Source: Spirochaetaceae bacterium
GTDB taxonomy: Bacteria; Spirochaetota; Spirochaetia; Treponematales; Rectinemataceae
Assembly: GCA_025358255.1 (NCBI GenBank)
Contig: JANYKC010000086.1
Location: forward strand, 88,698-133,157
Direction: 5' to 3'
DNA length: 44,460 bases
Made by a program: the position numbers and the translations under genes. Positions 23,752-31,525 of this stretch are shown piece by piece. The notes under the pieces were generated by a model. The model did no database searches, had not been told where the DNA came from, and saw nothing but the letters and a program-made list of their open reading frames with translations. How positions within the stretch are numbered: the stretch's first letter is position 1; each line of letters starts with the position of its first letter.

Positions 23752-26074
23752 GGAAAGGCCTCCTGGCAAAGATCAGGGCGTCCCGTTGCACCGCTTCTGG
23801 CGGGCAGTCCCCTTCATAGGGAATGACGAAGAGGCTGGACCTGAGACTACCTCCTTCCCAGGACGGGGCGTAGGGATCGAGGTTGTCCGCCGCGGCAAGC
23901 GCGGCAAGGCGGCCAAAGCCCGTCGTCGCGGTCGGATAGCGCCATTGTGGGCCGGCATAGGAGCCGAAGGGATTGAGGAACACTCGCTGCCTCGATTTGG
24001 AGAGCCGGACGCGCATCGGGCAGAATGCGAAAAGGGTCTGCGCCTCGTCGGACTGCGCCACAAGGATGCCGCGCCCGGCCGCGGCGACGGCGACCCAGCC
24101 GTCGGTGATGTGGTTGTTGAGCGACGTCGGTTCGCGGTTGGGGCCGAAGCGATGGTAGTCGAGGCTGTAGGAGGCGACCTGACCGGAAAAATCGTGTTTC
24201 CAAACCCGGACAGGATTTTCCGGCGTAGCGCCGAGGGATGGCGCCATCTCGAAGGGAGCCACTTCGCGCCATCGCGCGTCCCAGTCGCGGGCCAGCCGCA
24301 AGGCCTTTGCCCGGTCGAAGCCCCGCCTCTGGGTCGCGGGATAATCGATGCGCAGGTCGACACGAAAACCCTTGACTCCAGCGGCGACCGTATAGAGATG
24401 GGTCCAATGCGCCGCGACATCCGCTGCATGTCGTCCGCCTGCCGGCAAGGCGATGATGCCCGAGATCTCCAGTTCCGCAAGCTTGCCCGCAAGCGGCTCC
24501 CGTGCCTCGATCGAGGTCACTTCGGCCACCCGCTTTCGGCGTCCATGGCGAATCCATGGGCGCGAAAGGCCAGAGTCGAATAGGGACAAGCCATCTAGAC
24601 TCGCGACAAGGCCCGTTTCGCGGCCGGCTTCCAGCACGAGGGCTCCAGACCGGATCGACGAACTCGAGACCTGGAGCCCATGTGGGGATCCGTGCTTCCC
24701 CCTTGGCGCGGCTCCCAGGTCCGCCGCCTTGCTTGAGCTGGGATTGGCGACGGTCGCCGCGCCGGATTCGAGTCGGATTATTCCTCCGCAGCCCGCCTCC
24801 AGTGCGTCGATGCGGGGATCGAAATACCAGGAGCCGTCGCCTGGCCCCCTGGACGCGAGCGCTAGACCGAGCGCCCGTTCAGAAGCGGCAAGGGCCAAGC
24901 CGGCGCTGGCAAAGGCATCCCGCAGACGTTCCGCGTTCATGACCGGCGAAGCCATGCCGAAATGCGTAGTGGACAGGGAAAGGAGGCGGGCTGTCAGCGC
25001 TTCGCGAAGGGCCTCCGAGAGCTCTCTTCCGCAACCCGCCTCCTCGCCTATCCTCCCTGCAAGGGCAGCCTGCCGCCTCGCCTCGTGTATCGTCGGCCAG
25101 AGCCGGGTGTTCTCCTCCTTTTCCGCCCATGAGGAGTAGCCGTCATAGGAGCCATCGGCCAGATCCTGCCCGATGACGATGTCCCCTGCGTCGGTGTGCT
25201 CGCGCAGGTAGGCGCCGGGAAGGGAAAAGCGAAGGAAGGGAAGTGAGGCGACGCTCCGGAGCATGGGGACAAGGCCCCGAAGCGAAGGCGGCAGGAAAGC
25301 CAGATTGCCCGGCAGGTAGCCTTCCCAGAAGGAATCGTCGGCGTCCATGTCGAGGATGAGGAGGAGGTCACCGCTGCCCTCGGCCAGCTGGAGCCGGCGC
25401 AGGCCCTTGAGCCAATGCCGAAGGCTGGCCCAATGTTCGACGACGTCGCCCGGGTTGTAGGCCGGAAGGAGTCGCATCGAGGCGCCGCTTCCCCTGTCCA
25501 GGAGCCGCGACGGATTGTAGCGCTGGGCGAGGGGGAGGACCGGCATGAAGGAAGCGAAGCCATTGAAGGGAATGGCGCTGTAATAGAGGGATACCGCCTC
25601 GACCCCAAGCGCTCGATAGGTCCCGATATGCGCGGCATTCCACATGCATTCCTGGGGCCGCACGATGCGGGCCCACGAGGGAAAAAGGTCGGCGAGCCCC
25701 GAGCCTCCGTCGTTGTGGATGGCCCTGGCGATGGCCTCCCGCAACTCCTCGCCATCATGGGCGGTGAGGAGCCCATTGTTCCAGGACATGAGCTCGACCT
25801 CATCCTGTCCATCGGCAACCCTTGCGCGTATCCTGTCTATGATGTCGGGCGCGAAGCGCGGCAGGTAGAGCTCGAGGGAATAATAGTTCTCGATGTCCCA
25901 GGCGGCGCGCACGGGAATGCCAGCCGCCTCAAGCTCCGACAGTCCATCAAGGAGGCCCCGGATGATCCGGATGTCCTTGCCGATGCCCTTCTCGTCAAGC
26001 GAATCGCCCCGGTAGGAATGATAGAGGTTCACATGGAAGCGCAGGGCGAGGTGGATTGAGGGGGAATCGGGCAT
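23744..26074 (-). CDS. Large glycoside hydrolase-like protein (GH57/GH38-type fold)
   Basis: 776 residues without a signal peptide. The N-terminal 330 residues have the layout of GH57/GH38 barrels. HLALRFHVNLYHSYRGDS is at the first strand, AAWDIENYYSLELYLPRF comes next, DEVELMSWNNGLLTAHDGEEL follows, then PQECMWNAAHIGTYRALGVEAV and LDMDADDSFW as the possible acidic residues. The C-terminal half is beta-rich, as in GH38 and amylomaltase-like enzymes. The exact family is uncertain and it may be a new subfamily. The ATG follows AGGAGG. First gene of the operon continuing to 20807; a 17-bp gap separates it from rlmN. Confidence 0.75.
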   Translation of the reverse strand: MPDSPSIHLALRFHVNLYHSYRGDSLDEKGIGKDIRIIRGLLDGLSELEAAGIPVRAAWDIENYYSLELYLPRFAPDIIDRIRARVADGQDEVELMSWNNGLLTAHDGEELREAIARAIHNDGGSGLADLFPSWARIVRPQECMWNAAHIGTYRALGVEAVSLYYSAIPFNGFASFMPVLPLAQRYNPSRLLDRGSGASMRLLPAYNPGDVVEHWASLRHWLKGLRRLQLAEGSGDLLLILDMDADDSFWEGYLPGNLAFLPPSLRGLVPMLRSVASLPFLRFSLPGAYLREHTDAGDIVIGQDLADGSYDGYSSWAEKEENTRLWPTIHEARRQAALAGRIGEEAGCGRELSEALREALTARLLSLSTTHFGMASPVMNAERLRDAFASAGLALAASERALGLALASRGPGDGSWYFDPRIDALEAGCGGIIRLESGAATVANPSSSKAADLGAAPRGKHGSPHGLQVSSSSIRSGALVLEAGRETGLVASLDGLSLFDSGLSRPWIRHGRRKRVAEVTSIEAREPLAGKLAELEISGIIALPAGGRHAADVAAHWTHLYTVAAGVKGFRVDLRIDYPATQRRGFDRAKALRLARDWDARWREVAPFEMAPSLGATPENPVRVWKHDFSGQVASYSLDYHRFGPNREPTSLNNHITDGWVAVAAAGRGILVAQSDEAQTLFAFCPMRVRLSKSRQRVFLNPFGSYAGPQWRYPTATTGFGRLAALAAADNLDPYAPSWEGGSLRSSLFVIPYEGDCPPEAVQRDALIFARRPFHG

Positions 26075-26091
26075 CGAGGCACCTCCTGGAG

Positions 26092-27168
26092 CTAGGGATT
26101 CGCGCGGACCTTGCCGCCCAATTGGCCACAGGCGGCCATGAGGCTCAGCCCCCGCGGGGCGCGGCGTTTCACCTGGATGCCCAGGTCCTTGAGGCGCGCC
26201 TCGAAGGCATCAAGCTCTTCCGCGCGGGGAGCCCTCCCGACAGGCTCGGAACCGGGATTGTAGGGAATGAGGTTGACGAGGGCCCGCCCGGGCAGGGCGG
26301 CTTTCGCCAGGAAGGCGGCGATCCCCTCCGCCGCGCCAGGGCCGTCATTGAGGCCCGGGATAAGGCAGTAGTTGACACCAAGGGCGAAGTTCTTCCGTTG
26401 GGGATAGCGCGCAAGGGACTCGGCGAGGCTGGCCAGATCGACCGCCGTATTCACCGGCATCAGGGCCGTACGGACCAGGTCGTCGGGAGCGTTGAGGCTC
26501 ACCGAAAGGTTGAGGCGCTTGTAGCCGAGTCCGCGCAGGCGTCGGATGCCCGAATCGAGGCCGACCGTGCAAAGGGTCAGGTCCTCCTGGGCGAAGCCCA
26601 GCCCCGAGGAATCGAGGAACACCGCCAAGGAGATGGCGACCGCCTCGAAGTTGTCGAGGGGCTCGCCCATGCCCATGAAGACAAGGTTGGAGATGTCCCA
26701 GCCAAGCTTGAGCCGGACAATGACAAGCTGGGCCACGATCTCCGCGGCGCTTAGGTTCCGGGTGAGGCCGCTTCGGCCCGTCTCGCAGAAAGCGCAGGCC
26801 ATACGGCACCCGACCTGGGAGGACAGGCATAGGGTGGCTGTCGCCGATCCGCTCCCGCGATGCGGAACGGGAATGCGAACGCACTCTATGCATGCGCCGT
26901 CCTCGAGCCGCAACAAGGCCTTGGCGGTGGTTCCGAGCTCGCCTTCCTCTTCGACGACCTCGACCAGTTGCGGAAGGGCAAGGTGAAAGCGCGAACAGAG
27001 GGACCCTGCGGCCTCCCGCGAAATGGCAAGCCCTTCCGGTTCAAAGCGCCCTTCCCGGAAAGCCGCCTTGTAGAGGAAGCCGAGGGCGCGCGAGCGGCCA
27101 GGACCAAGGTCCGCCAAGGCCTCGAAGTTTTTTCGGGTGATGCCAAGAATGTTGGTCCGCGCGTCCAT
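26092..27168 (-). CDS. rlmN: Radical SAM 23S rRNA/tRNA adenine C2-methyltransferase, RlmN-like
   Basis: Methylates C2 of A2503 in 23S rRNA, and in some bacteria A37 of tRNAs, by a radical SAM mechanism. It is 358 residues from the ATG at 27168 (GGAGG upstream). The [4Fe-4S] cysteines are C121, C125 and C128 in QVGCRMACAFCETG. The second catalytic cysteine is C347 in MAACGQL. VFMGMGEPLDNF and LNLSVSLNAPDD are conserved, as is PYNPG near the end. Cfr-type resistance enzymes are related, but the motifs fit RlmN. A TATACT -10 box lies at 27201-27196. Confidence 0.93.
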   Translation of the reverse strand: MDARTNILGITRKNFEALADLGPGRSRALGFLYKAAFREGRFEPEGLAISREAAGSLCSRFHLALPQLVEVVEEEGELGTTAKALLRLEDGACIECVRIPVPHRGSGSATATLCLSSQVGCRMACAFCETGRSGLTRNLSAAEIVAQLVIVRLKLGWDISNLVFMGMGEPLDNFEAVAISLAVFLDSSGLGFAQEDLTLCTVGLDSGIRRLRGLGYKRLNLSVSLNAPDDLVRTALMPVNTAVDLASLAESLARYPQRKNFALGVNYCLIPGLNDGPGAAEGIAAFLAKAALPGRALVNLIPYNPGSEPVGRAPRAEELDAFEARLKDLGIQVKRRAPRGLSLMAACGQLGGKVRANP

Positions 27169-27323
27169 CCACGAGCCTCCGCCGCAAGCCCTGCGAGTAT
27201 AGCGCAAAGAGGACGGCACCGGGAGTGGCCAGGGCCCATCGGAGGGATCCGCTTGCGCGACAGGCAGGCAATCGCGAGACTTGGGCTTGGTAGATTCAAC
27301 TGGTCAGCGAAGGAGAACCGGAG

Positions 27324-27470
27324 ATGAGTTTCCGGTTCATTGAGGCCCATCGGGAGCGATGGGCGGTCGGGAGGATGGCGAAAGCTCTCGGAGTAAGCCC
27401 TTCGGGCTAGTATGCATGGAGACGGCGAAAGCCATCGAACGGGACGTTGTCCGACCGCGATCTCGGAAAA
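27324..27470 (+). pseudogene. IS3-family transposase OrfB N-terminal remnant
   Basis: Starting at the ATG behind AAGGAGAACCGGAG the sequence reads MSFRFIEAHRERWAVGRMAK, then ALGVSPSG, an in-frame TAG (27408-27410) and YAWRRRKPS. This is the classical start of IS3-group OrfB, where the consensus has GYYAW at this point. The stop replaces a tyrosine codon. Similarity fades after DRDLGK, and the DDE catalytic domain and ends of the element are missing. It is a dead fragment, fused directly to the remains of the vWA gene. Confidence 0.8.
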
Positions 27471-28203
27471 CGTCAATTCTTCCACATTCGGTCCGCCCAA
27501 GATTCCTCGAGTGCTCGGTGGACGCGGTCCGCATCGAGGAGTTCGTCAACCGTATCGACTACGGATGGAAAGAACCGAAAGGATGCATTCCCATCGCGGT
27601 GAGCTCGGGGCGGGAACAACCGCGTCATATAGGCCACCGATGGCGATTTCAACGTTGGCGTCTCATGGGAAGCCGACCTCGTCAAGCTCATCGAGGGCTA
27701 CCGGAACAAAGGCGTCTTCCTTCCGCCTAATCGGCTACGAAAACCGATTGCTTGCGGCTGCGGATTTCGCGAACGATGCCAAGGACGCCGGCGAAATGGG
27801 CGAAGGGCACCGAGTGACCGCCCGCTACGAGATGCTGCCCGCTCACGGCGCGGGCGCCTCATCCCTGGGGACCGCCTCATCCCTGGGGACAGTCCGGATC
27901 CGCCACAAGCAAGCGGCGGGGGACCAGGGCTCGCTCCTGGAATTTGCCCTCGCGAAAGTCGCGGACCCCTGGGAGGCGGCCTCCGAGGATCTCCGTTTCG
28001 CGGCTTCCGTGGCCGCCGCAGGCATGCTCCTCCGCGACTCCAAATACAAAGGCGTCTCCGACTGGAAGCTCGCCCTTGCCCTTGCAAAGCCAGCATCCGT
28101 CCATGACGGATCCGGTAGGCGCGCGGAGTTCGTGGACCTTGCGCAGAAGGCGGAAAAGCCCAAGCGGTTACAGGGCCTATCCGCGATGCCCCTTGCCGCA
28201 TAG
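27471..28203 (+). pseudogene. Decayed von Willebrand factor A domain gene (YfbK-like)
   Basis: Pieces of one gene lie in order but in different frames. VDAVRIEEFVNRIDYGWKEP is in the first frame near 27518-27580. ENNRVI-TAG-ATDGDFNVG then DLVKLIEGYRNKGVF is in another frame from about 27615. The C-terminal IGYENRLLAAADFANDAKDA and RFAASVAAAGMLLRDSKYKG run on to the stop at 28201. Two internal deletions remove much of the vWA core, and an in-frame TAG at 27630-27632 interrupts it. The gene cannot make a full protein. The C-terminal ORF from 27412 is open but lacks a native start. Confidence 0.8.
27856..27890 (+). repeat. Tandem duplication of 18 bp inside the vWA pseudogene
   Basis: GCCTCATCCCTGGGGACC is followed at once by GCCTCATCCCTGGGGAC. 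The unit keeps the reading frame. It probably arose by slippage or imprecise repair in a gene no longer under selection. Confidence 0.7.
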
Positions 28204-28212
28204 GATCTGTCC

Positions 28213-29169
28213 ATGCTGAACGCGCTTGAGAGTGTCCTCTCCGTCATCCTCATGATAGGCCTTGGCTGGGCGCTGGCCAAGCGTAAATGGTTCGAAGGCA
28301 CTTCGAGCTCCCTTATCTCAAGGCTGGTCGTCTCGGTGGCTTTGCCGGCATACATGATCTCGAACCTCATGGGCGGCTACGACCGCGCCAAGCTGCTTTC
28401 GATGCTGCCCGGACTGCCCATCCCCTTCGCGGCCATGCTTGCCGGCTATGCGATCGCCCGCGGCCTCGCGGCGCTCTTCCGCCTCCCCCAAGGGCGGCGC
28501 GGAACCTTCGCCTCTATGTTCTCGCTTTCAAACGCGATCTTCATAGGCCTCCCCGTGAACATGGTCCTCTTCGGCGAAGCGAGCCTACCCTATGTGCTCC
28601 TCTATTACATCGCGAACACGAGCCTCTTCTGGACGATCGGGGTTTTCGGCATCGCCAGGGACGGGGCCATCCGTTCCGGCGGACCGCGGCCTTCCATGGT
28701 CTCGGGAGAAGGGCTGCGCAGGATCCTCTCGCCGCCCCTCATCGGCTTCCTCGCGGCGGCGGCGATGATCATGGTCGGCATCCGGTTGCCTCGGCCGATC
28801 ATGAGCCTTTGCAAGACCCTCGGCAACATGACAACGCCGCTTTCGATGCTCTTCATCGGCATCGTCATCTCGCGGGTGGAATGGAAAAAACTCAAGCCGG
28901 AGCGCGACCTTCTCCTTATCCTTGCAGGGCGCTTCCTGGTCTCGCCCCTCCTCCTGGTCCTTATCGCCCGCCCCCTCGACCTGCCCCTCCTCATGAAGCA
29001 GGTCTTCTTCCTGCAGGCGGCCATGCCGGCGATGACGCAGACGCCAATCCTTGCGGCGGCCTACGGGGCAGACGCCGAATACGCGGGGATAGGGACTTCA
29101 CTCACGACCGTCCTGGGCATCGCGTCCATCCCCCTGTGCATGGCCGTCCTCGGGTCGGTTTTCCAATGA
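28213..29169 (+). CDS. AEC-family (auxin efflux carrier-type) transporter
   Basis: 318-residue inner-membrane protein with about ten hydrophobic segments. The family features are the N-terminal LISRLVVSVALPAYMISNL, FSLSNAIFIGLPVN in the middle and FLQAAMPAMTQTPILAAAYGAD near the end. The last helps form the crossed-helix substrate site. Bacterial members move malate, malonate, lactate or other carboxylates, and the substrate here is unknown. The start lies ten bases after the vWA pseudogene stop, with AGGAT as a modest ribosome site. The 3' end overlaps the tail of the convergent TetR pseudogene. Confidence 0.9.
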   Translation: MLNALESVLSVILMIGLGWALAKRKWFEGTSSSLISRLVVSVALPAYMISNLMGGYDRAKLLSMLPGLPIPFAAMLAGYAIARGLAALFRLPQGRRGTFASMFSLSNAIFIGLPVNMVLFGEASLPYVLLYYIANTSLFWTIGVFGIARDGAIRSGGPRPSMVSGEGLRRILSPPLIGFLAAAAMIMVGIRLPRPIMSLCKTLGNMTTPLSMLFIGIVISRVEWKKLKPERDLLLILAGRFLVSPLLLVLIARPLDLPLLMKQVFFLQAAMPAMTQTPILAAAYGADAEYAGIGTSLTTVLGIASIPLCMAVLGSVFQ

Positions 29170-29645
29170 CGGGTGCCGACCGGCCCGCTGCGGGATCCTG
29201 ACGTAGGCTTCCTGGTCGGCGAGCAGAGCTTCGTAGGCTTCCTCGAGGAGACCGCCGAAACGACCTGCATCGGCGCGATCCGGTCGAAGGCCACGCCGTA
29301 GTGCCCGGTGATGCGCGGGTCGGAAAGGAAGCTGTCAAAGCCGGTGTCAAGGAGGAATTCGTAGGGCCTTGGCCGCGTCCCGGCGAATTCGCGGAGATGC
29401 TCCCCCGCGAGGAACGGCTCCATGCGTCCGGGCAGTCCCTGGACCAGGAACCCGAAGGCCGCGATGATGGCCTCTTTCGTGATTGCCTCCCGGTTTTCAT
29501 AATAATTATAAAGGGTCATGACCGAGGAGCCCAGCGATGCCGCGAGCCTGCGCGTGGAGAAGGCCGGGAATCCATCCTTTCCCATGAGCCTGACCGCCTC
29601 GTCAACGATCACCCTGCTGTCCGGAAAGGTTTTTCCCCTCGACAC
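29098..29645 (-). pseudogene. TetR-family regulator with an apparent frameshift
   Basis: From the GTG at 29645 the frame gives a good TetR helix-turn-helix: RVIVDEAVRLMGKDGFPAFS, then RRLAASLGSSVMTLYNYYENREAITK. It continues normally to GHYGVAFDRIA. Beyond about 29270 the same frame turns into an arginine/serine/proline-rich string. The next frame reads on sensibly as RFGGLLEEAYEALLADQEAYV and stops at 29098-29100. A one-base indel near 29270 would restore a normal 182-residue TetR. The tail overlaps the AEC gene by 72 bp. It may be a real mutation or a sequencing error. Confidence 0.65.
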
Positions 29646-29908
29646 GTTTCCACATCCTCGCTTTGGGACTCGCCGCCCCTGGACTTTCCCTGTGCCGCCC
29701 CGGTGCGCTTCGCCACGGCCTCCCGGGCCTTCCTTTCCAGCATAGACCTTGTGCTTTGCGGGCACTATGCGCCCGTCCGCTCGATTCGGCCTGCCCTTCG
29801 CCCGCGCCGGGAGCCCCCTTCAAATTTCCTTCGGAATGTCCTAATATCTCGGCGGTCTCGGTGCGCTTCGCGGGACGCAGGGCCTCGATTCGGCCCAAGG
29901 GAGGCTCC

Positions 29909-30262
29909 ATGAAACGAAAAGCGATCGTCCTGGTCCTGGTCTCTCTCATGTTCGGGACAGCTGCCGGAGCGGAGGAAGCGAAAAAGTACGTCGATGGAGC
30001 ATACGCTCTCGATTACGTGGACGAGGAGCTCGGCTCCGTGAGCATTTCGGTGACCGTCCAGAACGGCAGGATAGCAGCCATCACCTTCCCATCGGGCAAG
30101 GGCGATGTCAACCTCGAGGATGCCGCCCTCGCCGCATGGCTCGCCGCCTTCATCGCCGCTCCTGACTTCCTCGTGGTCGACGCGATCAGCGGGGCATCGC
30201 AATCATGCGACCTGATCAAGTACGCGGTCCAGAACGCCTTGAAGAAGGCCGCGGTGAAATAA
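29909..30262 (+). CDS. Exported FMN-binding domain protein (small)
   Basis: 117 residues with a signal peptide ending near TAAGAEE. The mature part is a minimal FMN_bind domain, starting with KYVDGAYALDYVDEELGSVSISVTVQNGRIAAITF. It ends with the ApbE recognition motif DAISGAS at 91-97, where S97 should carry FMN through a phosphoester bond. The ATG follows GGGAGG. It lies 49 bp upstream of a second FMN-binding protein on the same strand. Together with ApbE at 8289, this points to a periplasmic or cell-surface flavin electron carrier. Confidence 0.88.
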   Translation: MKRKAIVLVLVSLMFGTAAGAEEAKKYVDGAYALDYVDEELGSVSISVTVQNGRIAAITFPSGKGDVNLEDAALAAWLAAFIAAPDFLVVDAISGASQSCDLIKYAVQNALKKAAVK

Positions 30263-30311
30263 TCTCCACGCGGGACCTCGTGCCCGCTTGAAAAACTCTC
30301 GGAGGGATCAA

Positions 30312-31028
30312 ATGCAGAGAAGACTCCTCGTCGCGATCGCCATGATCGCCCTCGCCCTGTCCTTCGTCGCCGCCCAGACCACGGGCATGTCGCTCGGCAT
30401 GGGCAAGTCGCCCGTATTCCGCGTCGGCCCCGGCAAGGATGCCACCGGTACCCAGGTCTACAGTTTCACCTATGTCTACGGCGCCGTTGTCTTCGACGCC
30501 AAGGGCAAGATCCTCGACCTCGAGTTCGACGAGCTCGAAGTGTCCAGCCCCAATTACGATGGTGCTTCCATGCCCCATTTCGCTGGCTGGCCGGGAACCC
30601 CGGGCTACAATGTGACCAACCATGAGACCAAGAAGGTCGATGGCGTCTCCGCGAACACGGTCGAGTCGACCATCGCCGACATCAATGGATGGAAGTCCAA
30701 GCGCGAGCGCGGCGACAGCTATGGCATGAACGCGAAGAACGACTGGTGGAAGCAGATGGACTTCTACGAGACCCTCTTCATCGGCAAGACCGTCGATGAG
30801 GTCGATGCCTGGTTCGCGAAGTACGGCAACGACGTGAACGCGCGCCCCCTCAACCCCGAGACCAAGGATGCCAAGGAGAAGGCCAAGTTCGACGCCCTCA
30901 GCGCGGCGGACAAGAAGGTCGCCGTGGACGCACGCTCCGGCGCGACGATGAGCATCGCGGATGCCCATGGCAACGTCCTCGCCGCCCTCCACGACGCCTG
31001 GAACAAGCGCAAGCCCCTCGGCAAATAG
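30312..31028 (+). CDS. Exported FMN-binding domain protein (large)
   Basis: 238 residues behind GGAGGGATCAA. The signal peptide is MQRRLLVAIAMIALALSFVAA. The body has TYVYGAVVFDAKGKILDLEFDEL, as in FMN_bind domains. A central insertion contains GWPGTPGYNVTNHETKKVDG and SYGMNAKNDWWKQMDFYE. The C-terminal ApbE target DARSGAT is at 206-212, with T212 as the expected flavinylated residue. Clostridial and spirochaetal proteins of this build are associated with extracytosolic electron transfer. A clear terminator follows. The last codons and stop are duplicated downstream. Confidence 0.88.
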   Translation: MQRRLLVAIAMIALALSFVAAQTTGMSLGMGKSPVFRVGPGKDATGTQVYSFTYVYGAVVFDAKGKILDLEFDELEVSSPNYDGASMPHFAGWPGTPGYNVTNHETKKVDGVSANTVESTIADINGWKSKRERGDSYGMNAKNDWWKQMDFYETLFIGKTVDEVDAWFAKYGNDVNARPLNPETKDAKEKAKFDALSAADKKVAVDARSGATMSIADAHGNVLAALHDAWNKRKPLGK

Positions 31029-31042
31029 CCCCTCGGCAAATA
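31013..31042 (+). repeat. 15-bp tandem duplication spanning a stop codon
   Basis: GCCCCTCGGCAAATA occurs at 31013-31027 and again at 31028-31042, followed by a partial third copy (GCCCTCGG). The first copy encodes the last residues (PLGK) and the stop of the FMN-binding protein. Confidence 0.8.
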
Positions 31043-31064
31043 GCCCTCGGCGCATCGGACATCG

Positions 31065-31094
31065 GGAGCCATCCTTCGGGGTGGCTCCTTTTTC
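31065..31094 (+). terminator. Intrinsic terminator after the FMN-binding genes
   Basis: The stem GGAGCCATCC / GGGTGGCTCC has one G-U pair and a TTCG tetraloop. It is followed by five T. This separates the flavin pair from the symporter operon. Confidence 0.9.
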
Positions 31095-31242
31095 ATTCGC
31101 TCCAAAATTATCGTTAACACCGATGAATGACTAAAGCTTTATTTATTGTCACACAAATCCGCAAAGCCTGCATTATACTTTTTACACCGACAGGAACGGT
31201 GGCGGAAAACCGCGCCGTGCAGCTTTCCAGGGAGGGTCATGA

Positions 31243-31524
31243 ATGCTTCATGAAGTGGCGATCGATACCGGGCCGGACCCGGCCTTTGTATTCAAGAAAA
31301 AGCTCGGAGTCATCATGTTCACGATCTATGCGGTGATCTACGCGGCCTTTATCGCCATCAACGTGATAAAGCCCGTGTTGATGGAAACGGCCATATTCGC
31401 CGGACTCAATCTCGCGGTCGTCTATGGCTTCGGCCTCATTTTGGTGGCCCTTGTCATGGCGCTGTTCTACAGCACCGCTTGCGGGAAGCGCGAGAGGCTC
31501 CTCGAAGCGCAAGGGAAGGCATAG
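31243..31524 (+). CDS. DUF485-family small membrane protein (YjcH-like)
   Basis: 93 residues with two membrane segments (about 20-43 and 52-75), beginning FVFKKKLGVIMFTIYAVIYAAFIAIN as in DUF485. In many bacteria this small protein is encoded directly before the acetate symporter ActP, as here (1 bp gap to the next ATG). Its role is probably as an accessory subunit of the transporter, but this is not proven. The ribosome site is GGGAGG nine bases upstream. A TATACT -10 box lies at 31174-31179 in an unusually AT-rich stretch, the likely promoter of the operon. Confidence 0.9.
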   Translation: MLHEVAIDTGPDPAFVFKKKLGVIMFTIYAVIYAAFIAINVIKPVLMETAIFAGLNLAVVYGFGLILVALVMALFYSTACGKRERLLEAQGKA

Positions 31525-31525
31525 C

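Noticed and set aside
27856..27890. CRISPR-like repeat.
   Set aside because: Only two adjacent copies without spacers, inside a decayed gene.
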